A DNA stretch of 23,349 nucleotides from Bacillota bacterium (GTDB taxonomy: Bacteria; Bacillota_A; Clostridia; Lutisporales; Lutisporaceae). Position numbers and translations under genes: made by a program. The stretch lies in assembly GCA_022706865.1 (NCBI GenBank), contig JAKJBT010000015.1, forward strand, positions 1-23,349. The letters run 5' to 3'. Shown piece after piece: positions 6,215-13,279 of the stretch (position 1 is its first letter; every line of letters begins with the position of its first letter). Under the pieces are notes generated by a model. The model worked only from the letters and a program-made list of their open reading frames with translations. It did not search any database and was not told where the DNA came from.

Positions 6215-6527
6215 TAATAGAAAAAGAATGCGACATAGCTATAGTTTGCATAACCAAGCAAGAGCTTGTATAGTATAGCAGGGCACACTTTTATGCATTT
6301 TGGCAACAGGCCTCTGATATGGCTTTGGCAAAAAGTTCGTGAAGCCGGCATGGAGGCCGGCTTAGGTGTCTCGGGTCATGGAGGGCCTTTTGACACCGTC
6401 AGAACTTTTCCAGGGGCATATCAGTATAGGCCTGTCAAAATCATAATCCGTGTGCCTCGATATACTATACTGTCTCTTGCGGAGGGTTATGCACACTTCA
6501 GATACGACGCATCATTTTTATTATGCT
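6211..6527. ncRNA. 317-bp imperfect palindrome: putative structured RNA or palindromic mobile element
   Basis: The only sizeable sequence in the gap between the HAD and DUF4097 genes folds on itself end to end. Paired blocks (left / right) are: 6211-6217/6521-6527, 6221-6225/6515-6519, 6228-6232/6508-6512, 6247-6255/6485-6493 (TGCATAACC), 6259-6264/6474-6479, 6269-6277/6461-6469 (TATAGTATA), 6282-6288/6450-6456 (GGCACAC), 6291-6295/6442-6446, 6297-6302/6436-6441, 6306-6313/6428-6435 (ACAGGCCT), 6315-6321/6417-6423, 6331-6338/6402-6409 (AAAAGTTC). Small internal loops separate them. The top holds two side-by-side hairpins, AAGCCGGC/GCCGGCTT (6342-6363) and GGTGTC/GACACC (6365-6397), each with CATGGAGG in or beside its loop. 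No credible protein is encoded. The strand of any RNA is undecided because G-U compatible mismatches occur both ways. I do not recognise it as a known RNA family. Confidence 0.7.
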
Positions 6528-6544
6528 CAACTTACCGTAGCCCT

Positions 6545-6579
6545 ATAAAATAATAAAGGCTCATTTTCCGAGCCTTATT
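6545..6579 (-). terminator. Intrinsic terminator after the DUF4097 gene (possibly bidirectional)
   Basis: Minus-strand AATAAGGCTC (6570-6579) pairs with GAGCCTTTATT (6552-6562, one bulged base), followed by ATTTTAT. The stop codon of the DUF4097 gene lies inside the 5' arm. Read on the plus strand, the hairpin is followed by AGCCTTATTTTAT, so it could also end plus-strand transcription across the palindrome. Confidence 0.75.
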
Positions 6580-7870
6580 TTATAGTAATACTCCCATTCT
6601 TAGTTTCAAGCTCTATCTTGTATTGCCCCGTTCCCAGCCTTCCCTGCGCGACGGTGTCCTGACCTTCCTTTTTAATCTGCAGGGGCTTATCGCAATCAAT
6701 GCTTCCGAATTTTGTACTGGCATATATATCTCCGTTATCTGCACTTGCCGATTTGTAATAAATATCCCCAAAGGCGTTTTTTATCTGTGCATTTCCGGCT
6801 ACATCCTCTGCTTCAATCCTTCCGTTCTTGTTTTCCACTGTAATGCCGCCGTCGACCCTGTTTATGCCTATATCTCCAAAAGCATTAACCAGGTCAGCTT
6901 TACCTCTCACTTCTTTGACGTATATCCTTCCGTTGTTGTTTACTACCTTCAAATCTCCGCCGACTCTTTCCGCTTCAATATCCCCAAAATGATTCTCAAT
7001 TACAGCAGAACCGCCAATATTATCTGCTGATATCTCCCCATTATTATTGGATATATCCGCCTTTCCTCCGATGTTGTTCACTTCGATATCTCCGAAGGAA
7101 TTGTCAATGTCCGCATCTCCGCTTATGTTTGAAGCTATTATTTCACCATTCTTGTTCTCAATTCTGCATTCTCCCTCTATTCCTTCTGCTCTTATATCTC
7201 CAAAGCTCCCGCGGGCTTCCAGGCTTATTCCCTTGGGCACATATACCACAAAGTCAATCTGGGCCCTTGCATGATCACCTTTGACCCAGTTGTACGGGGT
7301 TTTGGGATAAAGCTCCGTTACTTCTCCCTCAATTATCTCAACGGAATTTCTTGCATATTCCCTTGCCTTGCTCTCATCATTGCACTTAACTGTTATATCT
7401 GCTTCCAGCCTGATGGTATTTCCATCGGAAGGCAGAACCTTTATTTCGCCGAAATCATTGGTTACTTTTAGGGTCTTAACATTATAGCCGTCGGATATAT
7501 TATCCTTGATCAATTTTTCGCTGATTTCCGTCCTATAATTAAAGCCTTCAAATAAGGAGCTTCCGTTGAATCTGAAGTAATGGCGCCCCGGAATATCAAC
7601 ATCGAAAAACCTGATTCCATTGGATATAATTCCCAGGATTATTATAAAAACTATGCACAACCCATCAATGCTGAGCTTGACTTCTGTATTGCTCCTTCCG
7701 TATAACAGCATATATAGTATCATTTCCAAGCCTAATCCGATGAGAAGCACCGGCCAGTATTTATATATGTCCTTTACGGGTATATCCATAAAATTTTGTG
7801 CAAACAGCAGTGCACCTACAGTAATGAGTCCTACGGCCAGGGTTATGCTGCCTACCTTCCGTTTTATCAT
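6575..7870 (-). CDS. DUF4097-type beta-repeat membrane protein with LiaF-like N-terminus
   Basis: 431 residues. Three hydrophobic helices (about residues 9-28, 38-58 and 68-87) resemble the membrane region of LiaF/LiaI-like envelope proteins. After a linker, the C-terminal half (about 200-400) is a run of roughly 20-residue repeats. These alternate between FGDI (SFGDIEVNNIGGKADI, HFGDIEAERVGGDLKV, AFGDIGINRVDGGITV) and NGEI/NGRI forms (NNNGEISADNIGGSAV, NNNGRIYVKEVRGKAD). Such DUF4097 repeats fold into a right-handed beta structure, probably outside the membrane. ECF sigma and anti-sigma genes often neighbour DUF4097 genes, and an ECF operon lies about 1.2 kb downstream, but a separate terminator and the HAD gene intervene. 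Start ATG has GGAGGG upstream. A cell-envelope stress role is inference. Confidence 0.82.
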   Translation of the reverse strand: MIKRKVGSITLAVGLITVGALLFAQNFMDIPVKDIYKYWPVLLIGLGLEMILYMLLYGRSNTEVKLSIDGLCIVFIIILGIISNGIRFFDVDIPGRHYFRFNGSSLFEGFNYRTEISEKLIKDNISDGYNVKTLKVTNDFGEIKVLPSDGNTIRLEADITVKCNDESKAREYARNSVEIIEGEVTELYPKTPYNWVKGDHARAQIDFVVYVPKGISLEARGSFGDIRAEGIEGECRIENKNGEIIASNISGDADIDNSFGDIEVNNIGGKADISNNNGEISADNIGGSAVIENHFGDIEAERVGGDLKVVNNNGRIYVKEVRGKADLVNAFGDIGINRVDGGITVENKNGRIEAEDVAGNAQIKNAFGDIYYKSASADNGDIYASTKFGSIDCDKPLQIKKEGQDTVAQGRLGTGQYKIELETKNGSITIK

Positions 7871-8087
7871 TTCAACCTATCCCTCCGATCTGTTTATTAT
7901 GCAATCAATAAATTACTTTTCATTCTTGCGGTCTCTATAGTATACTACGGATACCACAGGAAAAAGTCTCAAATATTTCGGAAATTTAAAGCAGGATTTC
8001 AATAAGAGAAGATATGCTCAAAGCCTGCTGGAAGACATTTTTCCGCTTCGTTATAAATATAGACTTATGCTCTACACTTTTTACTTC
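7871..8087. other. Intergenic region upstream of the DUF4097 gene
   Basis: About 217 bases without a gene. It should hold the DUF4097 promoter. A perfect palindrome TAGTATACTA (7938-7947) contains a possible minus-strand -10 (TATACT), but no good -35 is spaced to it. A weak inverted repeat AGCAGG/CCTGCT spans about 7990-8032. Nothing else stands out. Confidence 0.4.
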
Positions 8088-8129
8088 AAAAAAAGTCCTG
8101 CGGATTTGTCTGAAATCCACAGGAACTTT
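8088..8129 (-). terminator. Strong intrinsic terminator after the M1 peptidase gene
   Basis: Minus-strand arms AAAGTTCCTGTGGATTT (8113-8129) and AAATCCGCAGGACTTT (8092-8107) pair with one bulge and one G-U pair around CAGAC, followed by a run of seven T. It closes the buk-nhaC-AEC-peptidase gene group. Confidence 0.9.
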
Positions 8130-8152
8130 GTTATTACTTATCACATTTTTTC

Positions 8153-9679
8153 CTATTTCACGCTGCTGAGATGTTTATGGAAGAGATCGTCAAATTCAGT
8201 ATTGCCGACTTCCTCACATATTCTTAAAAAGTCTTCGGTAGTTGCATTTTTGAAGGAATATTCATCATAATAAGCCTGCATTATAATAAAGAAGGCCTGG
8301 TCTCCTACCTGCTTCCGAATCTCATTCAACAGCGCGGCTCCGCCTGTATATACCGCAGGACCGTAGTCATTCCAATTCTCATATCTGCTCAGAGGTTTAA
8401 GTATCACACCATCATAGGCCTTTGATCTGATATCTTCCTTTGCGCTCTCCTCCAGGTATTTATAATATAAATCGCCATTACCCTCACCATATTCCATTTC
8501 TGTAAATATACCCTCGGAGTAGGTGGCAAAGCCTTCATCCAGCCATGCTTCATCAATCTGGTCGTTGCCGACAACCCCATACCACCACTGGTGAGCTGTC
8601 TCATGAACTGTGGTATACATAAAAATATTAGCATTGGAATCATTATCATAATACTTTGTGCTTATATATACAAGTCCGGGATACTCCATACCGCTGGGGA
8701 ATTCCGTCTCAACAATAGAGTATGTCGGATAAGGGTACTCACCATAGGCGCTGTTAAAAATCTCTATGGACCTCTTCCCTATATCCAGAGCTTCCTTTCC
8801 TCTCTTTTCATGGCCTTTATAGTAGTATGACTTGACTACAGTATTTCCGACTTTATCCTCAGTTACCCGGAAACTGTTACTTGCGACAAATGCAAAATCC
8901 CTCATTTTGGATCCCTGGAACTTCCAATTTTTATATCCGCCTTCAATTCTTTCTTCCGCCAGGGAACCGGAAGCTGCTATGATATACTCCTCAGGTGCCT
9001 TTATATTCACAGTGTAATCTGAAACGTCACTGTAGAAGGGATCTCCTATAGAATAGTATTTATCCAGATTCCATCCTTCATCATCATATACAGCCGCCAC
9101 CGGATACCAATTCCCCATGTTTATATTGGAATCTCCATAGCCGAACCTTTCTCCTGCAGGGGGAATGATAACCTTATACTTAAACCGGAGATTTATGCTG
9201 TCCTCCGGTTTCAGAGGCTCAGGGAGTTTGATTTTCAGTATTGTTTCCCCGACTCCCTGAAGGCTGTATTCAAGGGCCTTCCGGCTCTGCCCCTTTGAAA
9301 GCTCAATGGCCTCAATTTCTGTATATCCCGGCTTAAAACCCCTGGAATAGGCCCTGGAAAAATCATCAAAGAGGAACGGAGCTGTCTCCTGCTTCCTGAA
9401 TGCATTGGTGTATATATGAAAATACAGCTCTGAAAGTTCCACATCATCGTTATTCACATATATAACCTGCTGCTCTGCTGTCAGCACCTTATCAGCCGTA
9501 TCAAGAACCGCATCTATAATATACTGATTGACATCCGCTCCCTTAGCTGTTGGGGGAGGCACAGCAGCAGGAACCTGTACATTCGAGCTCTCCTGCTTTA
9601 CGGAACAGCCTCCGGTAATCAATATAAATATCGCTATAATTATTACAATTGTGCTTTTCTGCTTGACTCTTCGAATCAA
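8153..9679 (-). CDS. Lipoprotein M1-family zinc metallopeptidase
   Basis: Numbered from the TTG at 9679 (508 residues). The signal peptide ends in the lipobox LITGGC with Cys25, so the protein is probably anchored outside the membrane. The M1 signature is complete: substrate-site motif GMEYPG (about 330-335) and zinc motif HETAH at 359-363, followed after 18 residues by the third ligand E382 (AWLDEGFATYSE). It is shorter than aminopeptidase N and lacks the long C-terminal domain, as in many clostridial secreted M1 enzymes. The longest frame starts three codons earlier, but its TTG touches the AGAAAGG ribosome binding site; the second TTG has nine-base spacing and is preferred. It lies just downstream of the AEC permease gene and is followed by a strong terminator. 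Likely trims N-terminal residues from extracellular peptides. Confidence 0.88.
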   Translation of the reverse strand: MIRRVKQKSTIVIIIAIFILITGGCSVKQESSNVQVPAAVPPPTAKGADVNQYIIDAVLDTADKVLTAEQQVIYVNNDDVELSELYFHIYTNAFRKQETAPFLFDDFSRAYSRGFKPGYTEIEAIELSKGQSRKALEYSLQGVGETILKIKLPEPLKPEDSINLRFKYKVIIPPAGERFGYGDSNINMGNWYPVAAVYDDEGWNLDKYYSIGDPFYSDVSDYTVNIKAPEEYIIAASGSLAEERIEGGYKNWKFQGSKMRDFAFVASNSFRVTEDKVGNTVVKSYYYKGHEKRGKEALDIGKRSIEIFNSAYGEYPYPTYSIVETEFPSGMEYPGLVYISTKYYDNDSNANIFMYTTVHETAHQWWYGVVGNDQIDEAWLDEGFATYSEGIFTEMEYGEGNGDLYYKYLEESAKEDIRSKAYDGVILKPLSRYENWNDYGPAVYTGGAALLNEIRKQVGDQAFFIIMQAYYDEYSFKNATTEDFLRICEEVGNTEFDDLFHKHLSSVK

Positions 9680-9704
9680 TAAAATCAACCTTTCTATAAC
9701 ACTT

Positions 9705-10652
9705 TTATATCCCGCTCAATAATAGCATATACAAAGGGATGAAGACCACGCTCAGAATTGAGGTTATTGTAACCATATATGTTGCATAATATTGATCCCC
9801 GCCGAAAGCAGCGGCTACTATTGCAGACTGTGTGATAACGGGCATGGCGGATTGTATTACAAACACTTTGGTCATTAAGCTTGGAATTGGAATAACAAGG
9901 GTCAGGGTATAAACCATCAGCGGCGAAATTACAAACCTGCCCAACAGCAAAGCCGCCGTATCCTTGTCAAATTTAATATCCTTAATATTGATAACACTGA
10001 AGCTTATTCCAATAAACAGCAGCGACAGCGGAGTTGTTATCTGCCCTAAATATCTGCAGCTGTCAAGTATGAAACCCGGGAGTTTGATTCTTAACATTAC
10101 AAGCAGCATCCCTGTCAAAAATCCCAAAAAAGGCGGAGAAAATATCCTCTTCACTGTATTGATGCTGAATATGGCCTCCCTGCTCCCCCCTTTGTCTTTG
10201 CTTATGCTATGTATGCCTAATGTCCAGAAAGTTGTTGTATTCGCGACATAATAAAACAGAACATATGGTACGCTTTGCTCTCCGAAAAGCGCCAAATTCA
10301 CAGGCAGCCCCACAAATATAGTATTGGAGGCAAAGAACATTGCCCGAAAAATTCCCTTTCTCTCAGGTTTGACCTTTATTATTTCCGATATAACCACTGC
10401 CACTCCATAACAAATGATCATTGAAGCAAAAGGTATTATTGCACCTATGCCCGCACTATAGAGTTTTTCCCTGTCGAATAAAGAAATTATATTGGAAACC
10501 ATCATAGCCGGCAGTGATATATTTATCACCAGCCTTGAGAAAAGTTCAGCCGCACCCTCGCCAAAGAAACCCTTCCGTGCAAGTAACCATCCCAGCATAG
10601 TCAGCACTACCATACTTAATACAGATTGAAGCGCGTTTAATATAACATCCAT
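9705..10652 (-). CDS. AEC-family permease (auxin efflux carrier / malate permease type)
   Basis: 315 residues, with about ten hydrophobic segments arranged as two inverted halves. The N-terminal helix is followed by LGWLLARKGFF, and the segment LINISLPAMM(V) and a C-terminal QSAMPVITQSAIVAAAFGGD segment are typical of the family. Bacterial members carry malate, malonate or other organic acids; the substrate here is unknown. The frame extends seven codons upstream, but GGGAG sits eight bases before the ATG at 10652, which is therefore the likely start. The NhaC antiporter gene ends about 29 bases upstream and the M1 peptidase starts about 25 bases downstream, so they probably share a transcript. 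Confidence 0.85.
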   Translation of the reverse strand: MDVILNALQSVLSMVVLTMLGWLLARKGFFGEGAAELFSRLVINISLPAMMVSNIISLFDREKLYSAGIGAIIPFASMIICYGVAVVISEIIKVKPERKGIFRAMFFASNTIFVGLPVNLALFGEQSVPYVLFYYVANTTTFWTLGIHSISKDKGGSREAIFSINTVKRIFSPPFLGFLTGMLLVMLRIKLPGFILDSCRYLGQITTPLSLLFIGISFSVINIKDIKFDKDTAALLLGRFVISPLMVYTLTLVIPIPSLMTKVFVIQSAMPVITQSAIVAAAFGGDQYYATYMVTITSILSVVFIPLYMLLLSGI

Positions 10653-10681
10653 TATATGTTCTCCCATGTTCAAAAAATTAA

Positions 10682-12010
10682 TTAAGCCATTTTTTGCCGT
10701 CTATTAAACTTGAATTTTTTCATAACCAGATTTACTAAAGGTATTAAATATAAATAAAACGAATACAAGACATAACTGTTGTCTGCAGTCAATGCGGCAG
10801 CAGGTACCGCCCCGGCAATATTCCACGGAATAAGTGGCGACATCACTATTGCTGTGTTTTCAAGATCCACTGCAAGCTCATATTTATCTATGCCTGCGGA
10901 ATCATACATATTTCTAACCAATTGATATGTCAGCATCACGGCTAAGGTTTGGCTGCCGCCGAAAGCCCCCGTTATAATACTGGTTAATATGACAACAGCA
11001 AATATGCCGACTTTTTTCCCAAGTTTTGAAATCAAGCCTTCAGCAAATTTCAGCAAGGATGCTCCTTCAAGTACTCCGGATAGTGAAAAGGCTATCAGCA
11101 CAATCAGCACTACATTGATCATTGAGATAATGCCGCCTCCGGCCATGATATCTCCCAAAAAGCTTTGCTCCGGTCTGCTGTAGCCCATAATAATATATTT
11201 CAGCACATCCCCTATTGCCTCCTTTTGAGCAAATACCGCAACAGCAGCTCCGCACAATGTACTTACAGCCATGGAGATCTTTATATCTACCTTAAAAAGG
11301 GCTAATACCAGTATTATTATTGCCGGCAAAGATACTACCCAGTTCAAATTGTATGTTTGTACTATCCCTTCTATTATCCGGTTTTCTCCAAGCTGCAGGG
11401 GATTCTGAAATGACAGCACCCCGTATATAATTGAAGCAATTATAAATGGTACTGCAGTTGTTCTCAACATATTTTTAATATTCGTATAAAGGTCTGTCTC
11501 TGTAAGAACAGTTACCAGGTTTGCACTGGAAGACATAGGGGAACATCTGTCTCCAAAGTATATACCTGACATTATCGCCCCTGCAACGATATTGATATTT
11601 ATATCCCCGCCCTTTACCATTACCATAAGTATCGTGCCTATAGTACCAACCGTTCCAAAGGAAGTACCCAGCAAAAAAGAAACAGCGCAGCAAATCAAAA
11701 AAGCATATAGTATAAAAAGATTCGGATCAACGAACCTTATCCCGTAATATACTACATATGCAACCGTTCCGGAAGCTCTCCAAACAGACATAATGGCACC
11801 AATAAGCATCATTATGCTTATTATAAGCACCGACTTTCTTATACCTTTCATAATCATGCTTATAAGCTCTTTTGGCTTATAACCTCTTTTATATGCAACT
11901 GCAATAAATATTAAAAGTCCTATAAATAAAGGATATAAAATGTTTATTCCCCTATATACACTAAGCATGAGAAGCATAAATGTGCCAATAAGTGAAACTG
12001 CTACATCCAA
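10682..12010 (-). CDS. NhaC-family Na+/H+ antiporter-like transporter
   Basis: 442 residues with about eleven or twelve hydrophobic helices. The conserved NhaC segment with GAIMSGIYFGDRCSPMSSSANL lies near residue 155, and a second-half helix has FGGSQTLAVML. The family includes Na+/H+ antiporters, the malate-Na+/lactate antiporter MleN, and amino acid-linked exchangers, so the exact solute is open. The start is TTG, with GGAGG seven bases upstream. A possible promoter lies at 12047-12075 in the 96-base gap after butyrate kinase. The neighbouring AEC permease and butyrate kinase suggest a link to organic acid or pH balance (inference). Confidence 0.85.
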   Translation of the reverse strand: MDVAVSLIGTFMLLMLSVYRGINILYPLFIGLLIFIAVAYKRGYKPKELISMIMKGIRKSVLIISIMMLIGAIMSVWRASGTVAYVVYYGIRFVDPNLFILYAFLICCAVSFLLGTSFGTVGTIGTILMVMVKGGDININIVAGAIMSGIYFGDRCSPMSSSANLVTVLTETDLYTNIKNMLRTTAVPFIIASIIYGVLSFQNPLQLGENRIIEGIVQTYNLNWVVSLPAIIILVLALFKVDIKISMAVSTLCGAAVAVFAQKEAIGDVLKYIIMGYSRPEQSFLGDIMAGGGIISMINVVLIVLIAFSLSGVLEGASLLKFAEGLISKLGKKVGIFAVVILTSIITGAFGGSQTLAVMLTYQLVRNMYDSAGIDKYELAVDLENTAIVMSPLIPWNIAGAVPAAALTADNSYVLYSFYLYLIPLVNLVMKKFKFNRRQKMA

Positions 12011-12046
12011 ACTATTACCTCCATCCGTAAGACAAAATCTAAGTCA

Positions 12047-12075
12047 ATTATAACGCATCAGCTGAAATTTTTCGA
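12047..12075 (-). promoter_or_regulatory. Possible promoter of the NhaC-AEC-peptidase genes
   Basis: TATAAT (12047-12052) on the minus strand with TCGAAA (4 of 6 matches to TTGACA) 17 bases upstream. No terminator lies between butyrate kinase and this point, so read-through from butyrate kinase is also likely. Confidence 0.45.
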
Positions 12076-12106
12076 TTGCAGATAAATATTCCTGCCTCTC
12101 CACCTC

Positions 12107-13183
12107 TCAATTATATGATTTTAGCTGCTCCTCACCCTTTAAAACCCTTAACACCCCCTGAACCATTGCTTTCATTTCATTCTCTCCCGGATATACCTTG
12201 ACCGGAGCAATAAATGCTACTCTTTCTTTTATCCATGAAACAAATTCCGTATCATAGGCTATTCCGCCTGTCAGGATTATAGTATCTACGTCTCCCTTCA
12301 GTACTGTCGATGCGGCTCCGATTTCCTTTGAAATCTGGTACGCCATGGTTTCATATATAAGCTTTGCATATTTATCCCCCGCCTTTATCATCCTTTGAAC
12401 CTCCCTGCCGTCATTGGTACCTAAATATGCAACAAGTCCGCCGCTGCCCGTAATCTTTTTCTTTATTTCATCCTTTGTGTATTTCCCCGAAAAACACATA
12501 TCCACTAAAGAACCTACAGGAACCCCGCCTGATCTTTCGGGAGAGAAAGGTCCGTCTCCGTCCAGGGCATCATTGACATCCACTATTTTGCCTTTTTTGT
12601 GTGCCCCTACCGAGATCCCGCCCCCCAAATGGGCAACAACAAAATTGTAATCTGTATAATTTCCTCCCAGTTCTTTTGCTGCCATCCTGGCTGCAGCCTT
12701 CTGATTAAGGGGATGGTCCTTGGATTTTCTCACTATGTCCGGCATTCCCGAAATCCTTGCATATTCCTCAAGTTCATCAACAACCGCAGGATCTACGACA
12801 TATGAATGAATACCTAATTCTGCCGCAATAAAGTAAGCTATTATACCTCCAAGGTTTGACGCATGCTGCCCCATCACACCAGCCCTTAGATCCTCAACCA
12901 TTGCTTCATTTATCTCATATACGCCCCCTTGTACGGGCTTCATATTCCCTCCCCTGCCTACGATAACATCTATTTCGGATAGATCTGTCCCGGATTCCTT
13001 TACCGCATCCAAGATCACTTTTTTTCGGAAATCATATTGGTCACTTATCTTATCATATTTTTTTATTTCATCGGCTGAATGTGTCAAGCTCTTTGTAAAA
13101 ATAGGAGCCTCATCCTCAAACAGAGCGATCTTGGTTGATGTGGAACCCGGGTTAATCGCTAGAATCTTCGATACTTTTTTCAT
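12107..13183 (-). CDS. buk: Butyrate kinase
   Basis: 358 residues, the normal length. It belongs to the acetokinase/ASKHA fold: phosphate-binding INPGSTSTKIALF near the N-terminus, GRGGNMKPVQGGVY, VAHLGGGISVGAH, and DALDGDGPFSPERSGGVP are all hallmarks of butyrate kinases. The enzyme makes butyrate and ATP from butyryl phosphate and ADP, and related enzymes accept branched-chain acids such as isobutyrate. The frame starts at a TTG inside the ribosome binding site; GGAGG lies eight bases before the ATG at 13183, which is chosen. Phosphotransbutyrylase (ptb), the usual partner directly upstream, is absent: an ABC-F gene is there instead. A partner elsewhere in the genome, or use with branched-chain acids, is possible. 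Confidence 0.93.
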   Translation of the reverse strand: MKKVSKILAINPGSTSTKIALFEDEAPIFTKSLTHSADEIKKYDKISDQYDFRKKVILDAVKESGTDLSEIDVIVGRGGNMKPVQGGVYEINEAMVEDLRAGVMGQHASNLGGIIAYFIAAELGIHSYVVDPAVVDELEEYARISGMPDIVRKSKDHPLNQKAAARMAAKELGGNYTDYNFVVAHLGGGISVGAHKKGKIVDVNDALDGDGPFSPERSGGVPVGSLVDMCFSGKYTKDEIKKKITGSGGLVAYLGTNDGREVQRMIKAGDKYAKLIYETMAYQISKEIGAASTVLKGDVDTIILTGGIAYDTEFVSWIKERVAFIAPVKVYPGENEMKAMVQGVLRVLKGEEQLKSYN

Positions 13184-13212
13184 CTGTACAACCTCCAATA
13201 CAATCTAATTCA

Positions 13213-13218
13213 ATTATA
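13213..13218 (-). promoter_or_regulatory. Possible -10 element of butyrate kinase
   Basis: TATAAT preceded by CATG on the minus strand, about 30 bases before the start codon. No clear -35 is seen. It lies directly downstream of the weak terminator at 13228-13276. Confidence 0.4.
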
Positions 13219-13227
13219 CATGAAAAC

Positions 13228-13276
13228 AAGTAAAAGCAGGAAACTTGTTTATAAATTTGACATGCTTCCCGCTTTT
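13228..13276 (-). terminator. Weak terminator between the ABC-F gene and butyrate kinase
   Basis: Minus-strand AAAAGCGGGAA (13266-13276) pairs with TTCCTGCTTTT (13232-13242) over 11 positions with one G-U pair. The loop is long (about 23 bases) and the T run is broken (TTTTACTTGTTTT), so termination may be partial. Confidence 0.45.
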
Positions 13277-13279
13277 TGT

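Noticed and set aside
6211..6527. Palindrome as 6S RNA, riboswitch or retron
   Set aside because: It is too long and lacks the central bubble of 6S RNA; it is followed by no regulated gene on a matching strand in riboswitch fashion; no reverse transcriptase is nearby.
6266..6553. Plus-strand 95-codon open frame inside the palindrome
   Set aside because: It lies entirely in self-complementary DNA, has no ribosome binding site and no protein-like composition; it is a by-product of the palindrome.
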